Source: Rugosimonospora sp040255525
GTDB lineage: Bacteria; Actinomycetota; Actinomycetes; Mycobacteriales; Micromonosporaceae
Direction: 5' to 3'
Assembly: GCA_040255525.1 (NCBI GenBank)
Contig: JBDZVD010000005.1
Span: forward strand, 67,033 to 131,032
DNA: 64,000 nucleotides
Made by a program: the position numbers and the translations under genes. This document shows, piece by piece, positions 54,807 to 63,620 of this stretch. How positions within the stretch are numbered: position 1 is the first letter of the stretch; the number at the start of each line of letters is the position of its first letter. The notes below the pieces were generated by a model. The model saw only the letters and a list, made by a program, of their open reading frames with translations, made no database searches and was not told the origin of the DNA.

Positions 54807-56000
54807 TCAGAATGACCGGGGCAGGCCGAGCATCCGCTCACCGAGATAGTTGCGCAGCATCTCGTTCGTGAGTGGCGCGAAGGTGTACAGGCGCGCGTCG
54901 CGAAAGTAGCGCTGCATCGGGTACTCAACGCTCAGGCCGCTGCCGCCCATCAACCGCATCCCGTCATCGGCGACCCGGGTCGCCGCGTCGGACGCGGCGA
55001 GCTTCGCCATCGCCGACAGCAGGTCCGCCCGCTCCCCGCGTGCCTCGGCCGCCGCCGCCCGGCTCAGCAGGCCGCGAGCGGACTCGATCGCCACAGCTCC
55101 ATCGACGAGCCGGTGCTGAAGCACCTGGAAGGCGCCGATCGGCCGGCCGAACGCCTCCCGTTCGCGCGCGTACCGCAAGGCGCAGTCGAATGCGCCCCGG
55201 GCGATGCCAAGCGCCGCCGCGGCGGCGTTGAGCCGCTCCCGGTTGAGCGTCGCCAGCACCTGGCGGAAACCGCGCCCGCGCTCGCCGAGCACGGCGTCGT
55301 CCGGGAGGCCTACCTGGTCGAACCGGATCTCGCAGGTGTCCAGTCCGTGGATCGCCACAGTGTCCAACTCGCGCACGCTCACCCCGGGGGCGTCGAGCGG
55401 CACCAGGAACAGCGTGATCCCGTCGATAGCAGACGGCTGCGGCGGGTCGGTGCGAGCCACGACGATCGCGTGGCCGGCCACCAGCGGGCCGGAGATCCAC
55501 GTCTTGGCGCCGTTGAGTACCCACTGCCCATCGTCGGTGCGGCTCGCCCGGGTCCGCATGGCCCTGGCGACGTCGGTGCCGCCGTCGGGCTCGGTCATCG
55601 CGAAGGCGATCCGCGAGGTCCCCGCCAGCAGCGGCCGTAGGACCTCGGCGCGCTGCCGCGGTGAGGCGACTGCGGTGAGCAGTTGAACGCCCATGTACTG
55701 CACGACGAAGCACACCGCCATCGAGGTCGGCCCGGCCGCGAGTTCCTCGATGACGACGACCTGGTTGCGGACATCGCCGCCGTACGCGCTGTCATCCGTG
55801 GCGTCGAGGGCCACCAGTCCGCTGCCGGCCAGCGCGGCGTACAGGTCGTGGTCGAACGCCGCGCGCTGGTCGTAGTCGCGGATGCGCCCGGGCGGCGCTT
55901 GCCGGACGACGATCTCGCGCACCAGCGCGCGGACCTCCGCCTGCTCCGAGCCCTCGGGGTCGAGCCCTGTCGACAGTGGATCGGCTGCGGGAGGCGTCAC
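54807..56000 (-). CDS. Acyl-CoA dehydrogenase
   Basis: This 397-aa flavoprotein overlaps the cupin stop by 4 bp. Family motifs are AFAMTEPDGGTDVARAMRT, GAKTWISGPLVAGHAIVV, REREAFGRPIGAFQVLQHRLVD (FAD/dimer contact) and GGSGLSVEYPMQRYFRDARLYTF. An E in VEYPMQRYFRDA sits near the catalytic base region. It makes the alpha,beta-unsaturated acyl-CoA that a carboxylase or hydratase can use. Substrate size is not evident. Confidence 0.94.
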   Translation of the reverse strand: MTPPAADPLSTGLDPEGSEQAEVRALVREIVVRQAPPGRIRDYDQRAAFDHDLYAALAGSGLVALDATDDSAYGGDVRNQVVVIEELAAGPTSMAVCFVVQYMGVQLLTAVASPRQRAEVLRPLLAGTSRIAFAMTEPDGGTDVARAMRTRASRTDDGQWVLNGAKTWISGPLVAGHAIVVARTDPPQPSAIDGITLFLVPLDAPGVSVRELDTVAIHGLDTCEIRFDQVGLPDDAVLGERGRGFRQVLATLNRERLNAAAAALGIARGAFDCALRYAREREAFGRPIGAFQVLQHRLVDGAVAIESARGLLSRAAAAEARGERADLLSAMAKLAASDAATRVADDGMRLMGGSGLSVEYPMQRYFRDARLYTFAPLTNEMLRNYLGERMLGLPRSF

Positions 56001-56440
56001 GCCTGACGCTCAGTGGCTTCGGTTGCCTGGCGCTCAATCTCCGAGAGGTCGACGTCGTCGAGGTTGACGACGACGTTGTCCGGAGTACGTGCGGTCATCC
56101 AGACCAGCTCGGCGTCGTCGCTGAGGTTGGCCTCGATGTGCGGCATGTGCGGTGGCACGAAGACGAAGTCGCCCTCGTTCAGGTCGACGTACTGACGGTA
56201 GCCCTCACCGAAGTAGATGCGGGCGCGGCCCTTGAGCACGTAACCGGACGTCTCGGCGTCGCCGTGGTGGTGGGGCACCGACCGGTGACCCGGCTCATTG
56301 GACACCTTGCCCATCCAGATCCGGGTGCTGGGCGTGGTGGCGGGGCTGACTCCCGCGACTCGCTTGGCGCCGTCCGACTGCGCCGTCGAGACCGTCTCGT
56401 TTCCCGCTCGCACCACGACGGGCATGTCACCGTTTGCCAC
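55997..56440 (-). CDS. Cupin-domain protein
   Basis: This 147-aa protein starts at GTG 56440 after GGGAG. It has a single cupin: GHRSVPHHHGDAETSGYVLKGRARIYFGEG, with three His and one Glu as metal ligands, and GDFVFVPPHMPHIEANLSDD as the second half. It may be a dioxygenase, isomerase or sugar-epimerase-like enzyme, or a sensor. It is first in the leftward operon with acyl-CoA dehydrogenase and is divergent from CitE. Confidence 0.85.
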   Translation of the reverse strand: MANGDMPVVVRAGNETVSTAQSDGAKRVAGVSPATTPSTRIWMGKVSNEPGHRSVPHHHGDAETSGYVLKGRARIYFGEGYRQYVDLNEGDFVFVPPHMPHIEANLSDDAELVWMTARTPDNVVVNLDDVDLSEIERQATEATERQA

Positions 56441-56456
56441 CGGCCAACTCCCTTCA

Positions 56457-56476
56457 ACGAACAAGCACTTGTTCGT
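56457..56476. promoter_or_regulatory. Island TetR-type operator, cupin/CitE copy
   Basis: ACGAACA-AGCACT-TGTTCGT has perfect 7-base arms and the 6-bp centre. It lies 16 bp before the cupin start and 61 bp before CitE, inside the divergent promoter. Confidence 0.7.
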
Positions 56477-56537
56477 ATACTCTGCGCGTTGGACCCCGGC
56501 GTCAAGCCCCGGGGCAGGACGTGTCGGAAGGACGCCG

Positions 56538-57434
56538 ATGAGGCCGTACCGTTCCCTTCTCTTCGTGCCCGGCCACAAGCCGACCTGGGTCGCCAAGGCC
56601 GTCCGCGCCGGCGCGGACGCACTGATCCTCGACCTCGAGGACTCGGTGCCGCCCGCGGCCAAGGCCGACGCCCAGTCCGCGGTCGCGGAGTCGATCGACC
56701 GGCTACACCGGGACCATCCCGACGTGGGCGTCCTCGTGCGCCCCAACCCCTGGGACACCGCGCACTTCGGCGCCGATCTGGAAGCCGCCGTACGCCCCGG
56801 TCTGGATGCCCTGCTGCTGCCCAAGGTGTACGCGCCGCTCGACATTCAGAAGTTCGCGGCGCTCCTCGACTACTTCGAGCTCAGAAGCGGCCTGGCACGC
56901 GGAACTGTGGAACTGGTTCCCTCGCTGGAGACCGCGAGCTCGTACGCGACCTGTCCCGACCTGGCGACCGCATCGCCTCGCGTCGCCTCGCTCATGGCCG
57001 CCGCGGCCCGTGACTCCGACGTGTCGCGCGAGCTCGGGTTCACCTGGAGCGTCGTGGGCTTCGAGACCCTCTACTACCGCAGTCGCGCGGTGCTGGCCTG
57101 CCGCGCGGCCGGGCTGCGCCACCCGGTCGTCGGCCTGTGGCAGGACATCGGCGACCTCGAAGGACTGGAGCGGTTCGCGACGGACAACCTTAACCTCGGC
57201 TTCCGGGGACAGGTGCTCATCCACCCCACGCACGTCGAGGTGGTCAACCGGGTCTACACCCCGTCGCCGGAGACCGTCGAACGGTACCGGCGAATGATCG
57301 CCGCCTTCGAGCAGGCAGCGGCCGCCGGCAGCGCGGCCGCCGATTTCGAGGGCGAACACATCGACATCGCACATGTACAGACGGCACGGGAGATCGTGTC
57401 GAGGGCCGAGTCAATGAGGAGTGTTACGCAGTGA
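56538..57434 (+). CDS. CitE-like acyl-CoA lyase
   Basis: This 298-aa protein starts at ATG 56538 after GGAAGGAC. It has RPYRSLLFVPGHKPTWVAKAV and ADALILDLEDSVPPAAKADAQ, the CitE metal-binding helix, then LVRPNP and IQKFAALLDYFELRSGL. Members cleave citryl-, malyl-, citramalyl- or similar beta-hydroxyacyl-CoA. In this island it stands where HMG-CoA lyase stands in leucine degradation. A C-terminal tail DFEGEHIDIAHVQTAREIV closes the barrel. It overlaps the MaoC gene by 4 bp. Confidence 0.93.
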   Translation: MRPYRSLLFVPGHKPTWVAKAVRAGADALILDLEDSVPPAAKADAQSAVAESIDRLHRDHPDVGVLVRPNPWDTAHFGADLEAAVRPGLDALLLPKVYAPLDIQKFAALLDYFELRSGLARGTVELVPSLETASSYATCPDLATASPRVASLMAAAARDSDVSRELGFTWSVVGFETLYYRSRAVLACRAAGLRHPVVGLWQDIGDLEGLERFATDNLNLGFRGQVLIHPTHVEVVNRVYTPSPETVERYRRMIAAFEQAAAAGSAAADFEGEHIDIAHVQTAREIVSRAESMRSVTQ

Positions 57435-57895
57435 GTGGCATGTTCTACGAAGACTTCGAGGTCGGCAAAGTGATCAGGCATGACGCCACACGGACGGTCA
57501 CCGAGACCGACAACCTGCTCATCACGAGCCTGACGATGAACGCCCAGCCGCTGCACTTAGACGAGGAGTTCGGACGGGCGTCGATGTTCGGCAGCCGGAT
57601 CGTCAACAGCATTTTCACCCTCGGTCTCGTCACCGGAATCCCCGTCGCCGAGACCACCCTTGGGACCACCCTCGGCAACCTCGGCTTCGAGGAGGTGACT
57701 TTTCCTAATCCGGTACGGATCGGCGACACGCTGCGGGTGGAGACCGAAGTGCTCGACAAGCGAGAGTCCAAGTCGCGACCCGAGACCGGGATCGTCCGTC
57801 TCGAGCACCGTGGCCTCAACCAAAAGGGGGAGCTGGTCTGCCGCTGCCGACGCGCCGCACTCATGCGCCGGCGGGTCGGCACCGTCACGGAGTGA
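57431..57895 (+). CDS. MaoC-like hydratase, second copy
   Basis: This 154-aa protein starts at GTG 57431, overlapping the CitE stop (GTGA). Hot-dog motifs are FYEDFEVGKVIRHDATRTVTETDNLL, PLHLDEEFGRASMFGSRIVNSIFTLGL and VTFPNPVRIGDTL. MaoC proteins linked to CitE lyases often act as mesaconyl- or similar enoyl-CoA hydratases, so the pair would hydrate an enoyl-CoA and then cleave it. This fits a carboxylating beta-oxidation route. Confidence 0.9.
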   Translation: MSGMFYEDFEVGKVIRHDATRTVTETDNLLITSLTMNAQPLHLDEEFGRASMFGSRIVNSIFTLGLVTGIPVAETTLGTTLGNLGFEEVTFPNPVRIGDTLRVETEVLDKRESKSRPETGIVRLEHRGLNQKGELVCRCRRAALMRRRVGTVTE

Positions 57896-57971
57896 CCGGC
57901 TGCCGAGCGCATTCGCCTTCCGTCGCGCCCCGCGCCTCCAATAGCGCGGGGGGCCGGCGGTCAGCCAACGA

Positions 57972-57991
57972 CACCGGCGCTCTTGCCGGTG
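57972..57991 (+). terminator. Hairpin after the MaoC gene
   Basis: CACCGGC (57972-57978) pairs with GCCGGTG (57985-57991) across a 6-base loop, 77 bases past the last island gene. There is no T-run, so it is only a possible terminator. Confidence 0.45.
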
Positions 57992-58097
57992 AGGCGCCCC
58001 GAGTCCGTTGGAGACCCTGATCATTGCGGTCGGGCTACTGCAATCTCAGCTGTGGCCTTGTAGTAGAGGGCCTCGTACTCAGCGGGCGGGCGGTAGT

Positions 58098-58433
58098 CGC
58101 ACCGGCGTGGACACCGCCGGACAGCTGCTGGTCACCGCCGGCGACAACCCCGAGCGGCTACGCTCCGAGGCCACGTTCGCCCGCCTGTGCGGGGCCGCAC
58201 CGATTCCCGTCTCCTCCGGCCGCACCGACAGGCACCGCCTGCATCGAGGCGGCGATCGTCTGGCCAACAGCGCACTGTGGCGCATCGCCCTGGTCCGCAT
58301 GCACTGTCACCAACCGGCCAAGGACTACGTTGCCCGCCGCACGGCCGAAGGCAAGACCAAACCCGAGATTCTGCGCTGCCTCAAGCGATACGTCGCGGGA
58401 GAGACATATCCGCTGCTCGGAAGTCCCGCATAG
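58098..58433 (+). pseudogene. IS110-type transposase C-terminal fragment
   Basis: The frame reads DTAGQLLVTAGDNPERLRSE, then FARLCGAAPIPVSSGRTDRH and LHRGGDRLANSALWRIALVR, ending KTKPEILRCLKRYVAGE. This is the IS116/IS110/IS902 C-terminal domain. The N-terminal DEDD catalytic half is absent, so the element is dead. It marks the right border of the catabolic island. Confidence 0.85.
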
Positions 58434-58500
58434 GCATCTGTGCGGCAGATCAACCAAGCAGGACCGATCACGAGCGCCACACCGCCGGATCGCCCACCCG

Positions 58501-59295
58501 CTAGATGCCCGACGCGTTGGGTGTCGTCCCGATCTGGGTTTCCCCGCCCGGGCGTTTCAAGGACGTTGGCAGCCTCGCGTCACGCGCGAACTGCGGGTCG
58601 AAGTTCCATAGTGCTTCGATCCCGAAAAGTGCGGTCGCCAAAGCTGTCTGATCCGCCGCCGTGGCTACACCACTTGCTGGACGACCCCCGTATCGCAGTC
58701 CATGGTGTCGCCGACGCTGCTCCCTGAGCACGTGCCGGCCCGCGCGGCTAGCCTCCGGAGTGCTCAGCAGGAGCAACACCACGGCGGAGTTGAGCAGGAC
58801 TGATCCGTAGACCGGCCAGGAATCACGGTCGGCGAAGAACGACAGGGCGATCACCGCCCCTACCGGCACGACCGCGAGAACCTGCAGGTGCCGACGTCGC
58901 GGCTCTCGTAGCAGCAAGCCCCGCCAGACGAGTCGCCGCTCTAGCCGATCCAATTCGGCCACGACGCGCAAGTCCGCCATCAGATCAGACCACGGCGCCG
59001 AGAAACGCAGCGCGGCATGTGTCACCGTAGCGAGGGGCGACGCGCCGGACGGTAGCGGTCTGTCTGCCACCACTCGGCCGCCCCATGCCGGCGACACGGC
59101 GCCTGCGGCCCTGAGCCACGCTATCGCCGAAATCAGAGCCAGCTTGCTCTCGCCTTGCAGGTAGGCCAGTTCAGTGACCGACATCTCGGCTGGCACGTCG
59201 TCGAGTGAGCGGCCAGCGACGCTCCTCCACCAGAAGATCGTGCTGAGCATCGCGACCACAGCCGCCAACCCGGCGATACCCGTAGACACGCGCAC
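58501..59295 (-). CDS. TIGR04222-type membrane protein
   Basis: This 264-aa protein has an N-terminal membrane helix (GLAAVVAMLSTIFWW), two central ones (HLQVLAVVPVGAVIALSFFA and YGSVLLNSAVVLLLL) and a soluble C-terminus. The segment SVTELAYLQGESKLALISAIAWLRAAGAV matches the start of the actinobacterial TIGR04222 family of unknown function. Later it carries GRHVLREQRRRHHGLRYG, a basic loop. The last 40 residues are Arg-poor and not family-like. The role is unknown; no partner gene is nearby. Confidence 0.75.
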   Translation of the reverse strand: MRVSTGIAGLAAVVAMLSTIFWWRSVAGRSLDDVPAEMSVTELAYLQGESKLALISAIAWLRAAGAVSPAWGGRVVADRPLPSGASPLATVTHAALRFSAPWSDLMADLRVVAELDRLERRLVWRGLLLREPRRRHLQVLAVVPVGAVIALSFFADRDSWPVYGSVLLNSAVVLLLLSTPEASRAGRHVLREQRRRHHGLRYGGRPASGVATAADQTALATALFGIEALWNFDPQFARDARLPTSLKRPGGETQIGTTPNASGI

Positions 59296-59493
59296 AGTGT
59301 GTCAGGGGCCCGCAAAGCTTGACGGAAATAGGAGCGTCCCGGATCAGGCAGTGGCCCGACGCCCGGTCTCGTACAAATGTACGATCAGCAGGCATGCGGA
59401 GATGGCAACCTGCGTGGCTGGTGCGGGTGTTGCCCGACGTTGAAGATGAGCACGAGGCCGGCGCTGATGGTGAGGATGTGGGGGTGTGAGTAG

Positions 59494-59521
59494 ACCCCGC
59501 TGGCGGGATGCCAGGCGGGGT
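59494..59521 (+). terminator. Stem-loop upstream of the integrase relic
   Basis: ACCCCGC (59494-59500) pairs with GCGGGGT (59515-59521), with inner TGGC/GCCA pairs and one bulge. No gene on the plus strand obviously ends here, so it may be a relic terminator of lost DNA. Confidence 0.35.
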
Positions 59522-59559
59522 CTTGGTGTTTGCCGGGCGAGGATCGCAACTCCGACGCC

Positions 59560-60389
59560 GCGCTGTCGGTGCTGACCGGCACCTACCGCGCTGCGCCCGG
59601 CCACCCGCGGCCAGTCCGCGGCTGCGCGAAGCAACATCCGCGCCGCCATCGTGCTGCTGGACTGGCTCGCCGAACATAACCTCACCCTCACCACCGCCCG
59701 TCAGGGTGACTTGGAAACATGGCTGGCCAGTCCGGAGGCCACCCACCGGGAAGGCACCGGGAACTTCGTCCGCTCGGCCCGCCGGCAGAAGCTGACCCGA
59801 CTGGATTTCGCGGCGGTCAAGTGAGGCGGCCCCACCGAGACCATCGACACCGAGACCCGCTGGGAACAGGCCCGCTGGCTGCCGCACGACGACACCCTCA
59901 AACCCGAGGACCGCGTTGCTGGACTGCTCGTACTCCTCTACGCCCAACCCGTCAGCCGCATCGTCTGCCTCACCCTCGACCACCTCCACGCCAGCGACAA
60001 CGAAGTTCGCCTCCGATTGGGTCGCAAACCTGTCCTGCTGTCCGAACCACTCGCCGGGCTCGTCCGCCAGGTCGCCGCGACACGCAAGAGCCACGCCGCC
60101 ATCGGCGACCCAGGCGGATCACACTGGCTGTTCCCCGGCGGCCGGCCGGGACGTACTCTCAGCGCTTTCCGCCTGGCCGAACGCCTCAACCAGCTCGGTA
60201 TCCATTGCGGACAGTCCCCGGTCCGCCGCGCTGTTCCAGCTCGCCACCGACCTGCCCGCGGCAATACTCGCCAAGATGCTCGGCATCCACATCGCCGTCG
60301 CGGTCACCTGGCAACGCGCCAGCGCCGGCGACTGGACCAACTACACCGCCGAAGTCAGCCGCCGCGCACCAGGAGGCCAACCTCAATGA
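59560..60389 (+). pseudogene. Decayed tyrosine-recombinase-like integrase
   Basis: Pieces in two frames resemble an actinobacterial integrase-like protein: ARSNIRAAIVLLDWLAEHN, an in-frame TGA at 59822 (GGPTETIDTETRWEQAR follows), RIVCLTLDHLHASDNEVRL and GSHWLFPGGRPGRTLSAFRL. A shift near 60222 then gives ALFQLATDLPAAILAKMLGI up to 60389. The last part carries the LADLLGIH..A..W-like C-terminus of this family. The gene is dead, with at least one stop and two frameshifts. Its stop overlaps the kinase start. Confidence 0.7.
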
Positions 60390-60961
60390 ATCCATCCACC
60401 GCTCCTCAAGCCGCACCAGGGCTGGAAATCGGACACGCGATCGTGCTCGTCACCGGCATCCAGGCAGCCGGGAAATCGACAATCGCCCGAGCCCTCGCCA
60501 AGCGCCTACCCAGATCCGTGCACGTGCGAGGCGATGTCTTCCGATGCATGGTCGTGAATGGGCGGGCCGAGATGACCCCCGAGCCGCCTGACGAAGCTAT
60601 CCAACAACTTCGGCTCCGCTACCAGCTGGCCGCCCAAGTCAGCGACGGCTACTTCGAGGCCGGCTTCACCGTGATCACCCAAGACGTCATCCTCGGCGAG
60701 CAACTCGCCGAGATGACCGCGCTGATCCGCAGCCGCCCCCTGCTCGTGATCGTGCTCGCTCCGCAGGCCGAAACCGTCGCGGCCCGCGAGGACGCACAGG
60801 GCAAGACCGCCTACGGCACCTGGGCCGTCAACCGACTCGACAACCTGCTCAGACATCAGACCCCCCGCATTGGACTGTGGCTCGACACCTCCCATCAGAC
60901 AGCCACCGAGACCGTCGACGAGATTCTGGACCGCGGCTGGGCCGAGGCCCGGATCCCCTGA
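60386..60961 (+). CDS. Small P-loop kinase / phosphotransferase-like protein
   Basis: This 191-aa protein starts at ATG 60386 (ATGA overlap with the integrase relic). Walker A is GIQAAGKST at residues 24-32; later come VHVRGDVFRCMVV, FTVITQDVILGEQL and LLVIVLAPQAETVAAREDAQGKTAYGTW. This matches small nucleoside- or antibiotic-type kinases such as the chloramphenicol-phosphotransferase-like AAA group. The frame is intact, although its neighbours on both sides are broken. Substrate unknown. Confidence 0.8.
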   Translation: MNPSTAPQAAPGLEIGHAIVLVTGIQAAGKSTIARALAKRLPRSVHVRGDVFRCMVVNGRAEMTPEPPDEAIQQLRLRYQLAAQVSDGYFEAGFTVITQDVILGEQLAEMTALIRSRPLLVIVLAPQAETVAAREDAQGKTAYGTWAVNRLDNLLRHQTPRIGLWLDTSHQTATETVDEILDRGWAEARIP

Positions 60962-61085
60962 GCCGGTCGCATGCGCACCCAGGCATTCAGACAATTGCGA
61001 TATCCATGTCGCCAGAGAAGTCGTCGCTGGGCCTGCTGGCCAAGTGCGCCCTGGACCCGGACGCATCAGGGCGGGGGGTGGCACG

Positions 61086-61230
61086 ATGAGCCCTGGCTTC
61101 ATCATGAGCGACGCGATCACAGCGCTGGTGGCTGAGAAACGTGCCGTCGGCTACAAGTACGCCGCCGAAGCGCGGGTGCTGGCCGGGTTCGCCGCGTTCT
61201 GCCACAGCGGGGGAACACAGCGCCCGGCCC
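61086..61230 (+). pseudogene. N-terminal fragment of a phage-type integrase
   Basis: From ATG 61086, MSPGFIMSDAITALVAEKRA and VGYKYAAEARVLAGFAAFC match the N-terminal core-binding part of tyrosine integrases. The frame then loses similarity. It starts 125 bp after the kinase gene, so the kinase lies between two integrase relics. The next stretch (61230-61497) has a plausible but unassignable reading frame LCVTKELLLTSRFAAAAELV. Confidence 0.6.
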
Positions 61231-61497
61231 GCGCGGCCTGTGCGTCACCAAGGAACTGTTGCTCACCAGCCGCTTCGCGGCAGCAGCCGAACTGGTCGGC
61301 CGCGGCCTCGTCGCTCGGACGTGCCCGGCGCAGCGGCTGTCGGCAGAGGCGGCAGAACTGGCGGACTCGATCGCCGCCAACGCTTCAGCTCGCGGTACGC
61401 GCCGGCAAGCGCCCGATCAATGACGGTCTGCGCATGCCGCTGGATCTCGCCTGAGCCACGCGCCGCCGCTGCCCAAGGCACCCGGGTCGACCACGAC

Positions 61498-62961
61498 TCA
61501 GTGGTACCGGGCGTGGGACGCCTCGCGCCTGGCCGCCCGGCTCCCGGCTCGCGGACGGCGTGGTACCAACCGATGCAAAGCCCGCGGCCGCCCGGCCGGT
61601 CGCATCGGCCGGGCACCGAGGCGGGCCGGTAGCGCCGACGCGCCGCGATCGCCTGCGGCCATCCTGCGCCGGGCGGCGTTGCGGTACCGGATCACCTGCA
61701 CCGCGCCGACGGTCCACAACACGTACTGCAGCGCGAAGGCCCAACGGAACGCCGACAGCGGAGGGCCGTGCATGCCGGGCGGGGTGAGCCGGTCGAGCAT
61801 CACCCCGACACCGAGGATCAGCAGGATCGAGGCGGAGAATCCGCCGACGTTGACGATGCCGGCCGCGCTGCCCAGCCGGCTTGCCGGGTTGAACGTGCGG
61901 GCGTAGTCGAACCCGATCATCGATCCCGGGCCGTTGACCGCCAGAACCGCGACCAGCAGCACCAACAGCCACAGCGGGCAGCGTCCCGGCCACAGCAGCA
62001 CCGCGGCCCAGGCCAGCGCCGAGGCGGCCACGATCGCGAGCACCAGGGTGGAGCGCCGGTAGGGCAGCCGGCCGCACAGGTGCCCGACCACAGGGCCGGC
62101 GCCGAGTACCGCGACGTTCAGAACGGTCAGGAGTACCGCGGCCACACCGGGGCTGCGCCCCTCGCCCTCGACCAGAAACGGGTAACCCCACAGTATGCCG
62201 AAGACGCAGCCGGAGAACTGGGTGACGAAGTGTGTCCACATCCCCAACCGGGTCCCGGGCTCGGACCAGGCCTTGCGGACGGTGGCTGCGCGAGGCGCCC
62301 CGGCTGCCTCGGCAACCGGCGGGGCCGAGCGTCGGCGCAGTGCCAGCGCGACCCACCCGGCGGCGCCCAGCCCGAGGGCCGCGGCGCACAGATAGCTCGC
62401 CGTCCAGCCGTCGTTGTGCAGGAGCACCACGAGAGGGAACGCCGAGGCGACCGAGCCCAGCTGACCCAGTACCCCGGTGAGCTGGACGAACAGCGGATTG
62501 CGCCGCGGCGGGAACCACAGCGCGACCAGGCGCAGCACGCTGATGAAGGTCATCGAGTCGCCGACGCCGATCAGTACCCGGGCGGCGGTGGCCAGTCGCA
62601 CGTCGCTGGCCAGCGCGAAGGTCAGCTGACCGCCGGCCATCAGGACAGCGCCGCAGATCAGCAGCCGGCGCGAGCCGAACCGGTCGAGCAGGACGCCGGC
62701 CGGGATCTGCATGCCGGCGTAGACGGCGAGTTGGGCGACGGACAGCGCGGCGAGCACGGACGCGCCTACGCCGAAGCGTTGCCCGGCCTCGACGCCGGCC
62801 ACGCCCAGCGAGGTGCGGTGGAAGACGGCGACGACGTAGGCCAGCACGCCGGCCGACCAGATCAGCAGCGCCCGCCGGCTCACTGCGCTGCCGGCCGGGG
62901 GCGCGGTTGCGTCCGGGTCGACGGCAGCGGCGGCATCGTCGATGGTCGCGAGGCGGCTCAT
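61498..62961 (-). CDS. MFS transporter
   Basis: This 487-aa protein starts at ATG 62961, overlapping the regulator stop (ATGA). It has 12 predicted helices, with the MFS loop PAGVLLDRFGSRRLLICGAVLMAGG and the symporter-type start VVAVFHRTSLGVAGVEAGQRFG. The last 50 residues are Arg/Pro/Ala-rich and do not look like a family end, perhaps a replaced C-terminus after rearrangement with the integrase DNA. Such pairs with GntR regulators often import organic acids. Confidence 0.88.
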   Translation of the reverse strand: MSRLATIDDAAAAVDPDATAPPAGSAVSRRALLIWSAGVLAYVVAVFHRTSLGVAGVEAGQRFGVGASVLAALSVAQLAVYAGMQIPAGVLLDRFGSRRLLICGAVLMAGGQLTFALASDVRLATAARVLIGVGDSMTFISVLRLVALWFPPRRNPLFVQLTGVLGQLGSVASAFPLVVLLHNDGWTASYLCAAALGLGAAGWVALALRRRSAPPVAEAAGAPRAATVRKAWSEPGTRLGMWTHFVTQFSGCVFGILWGYPFLVEGEGRSPGVAAVLLTVLNVAVLGAGPVVGHLCGRLPYRRSTLVLAIVAASALAWAAVLLWPGRCPLWLLVLLVAVLAVNGPGSMIGFDYARTFNPASRLGSAAGIVNVGGFSASILLILGVGVMLDRLTPPGMHGPPLSAFRWAFALQYVLWTVGAVQVIRYRNAARRRMAAGDRGASALPARLGARPMRPAGRPRALHRLVPRRPRAGSRAARREASHARYH

Positions 62962-63602
62962 CGGGCCGGGCGCAGGTGGCTGGCGGCCGTAGCGATGTGC
63001 GCCTCGACCAGGGCGGTCCACTGCTCGCGGTCGTCGCCGCGCAGGCTGTCGACCAGCCGCGCGTGGTCGCTCAGCGCACGGTCCATCCGCTCGGGCTCCA
63101 GCCGCATCGAGGCCACCCCGATGCGCATCTGCCGGTCGCGCAGGCGCTGGTACAGCTCGGTGAGGATCCGGTTGCCGCCAGCGGACACGACCGCGGCGTG
63201 GAAGTCACGGTCGGCGCTCATCAGTGCGACCACGTCGGCGCGTTCCCTCGCCTCACGCATCATGGCCAGCAGCGGCTGCAGCGTGTGGGCCAGCTCGCGG
63301 CGCTGCACCCAGGCGCGTTGGGCGGCGTGCCTCTCGACCAGACGCCGGGCGTCGATGACGTCCTCGATCTCCTGGGCGGACACCGGCAGCACCAGGGCGC
63401 CCCGCTTCGGGTACAGGGCGACCAGACCTTCCGACTCCAGCCGCAGCAACGCCTCGCGCACCGGCGTGCGGGAGACACCGACAGTGGCGGCGATCGCGGC
63501 CTCGGACAGCAGTGCGCCATCGGCGTGGATCTGCTCCAGGATGGCGCGCTTGAGGTGCTGGTACACGCGGGTGGTCGCGGACGGCGCTGCGGTGGGATTC
63601 AT
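62958..63602 (-). CDS. GntR-family regulator (FCD type)
   Basis: This 214-aa protein starts at ATG 63602. Residues 10-75 are the GntR winged helix (TRVYQHLKRAILEQIHADG, then LSEAAIAATVGVSRTPVREALLRLESEGLV). Residues 80-210 are the FCD effector domain (EDVIDARRLVERHAAQRA through ADRDFHAAVVSAGGN). It overlaps the MFS gene by 4 bp and likely controls its own operon. A short palindrome just upstream is the possible operator. Confidence 0.92.
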   Translation of the reverse strand: MNPTAAPSATTRVYQHLKRAILEQIHADGALLSEAAIAATVGVSRTPVREALLRLESEGLVALYPKRGALVLPVSAQEIEDVIDARRLVERHAAQRAWVQRRELAHTLQPLLAMMREARERADVVALMSADRDFHAAVVSAGGNRILTELYQRLRDRQMRIGVASMRLEPERMDRALSDHARLVDSLRGDDREQWTALVEAHIATAASHLRPAR

Positions 63603-63605
63603 GAT

Positions 63606-63620
63606 GCATACAAGATATGC
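63606..63620. promoter_or_regulatory. Possible GntR operator
   Basis: GCATA (63606-63610) and TATGC (63616-63620) form an inverted repeat around CAAGA, immediately before the gntR start. The ATAC..GTAT-like shape is common for FCD-type GntR sites. Confidence 0.5.

Noticed and set aside
58501..59295. A transposon-linked membrane exporter
   Set aside because: The N-terminal pattern fits the TIGR04222 family and has no transport motif.
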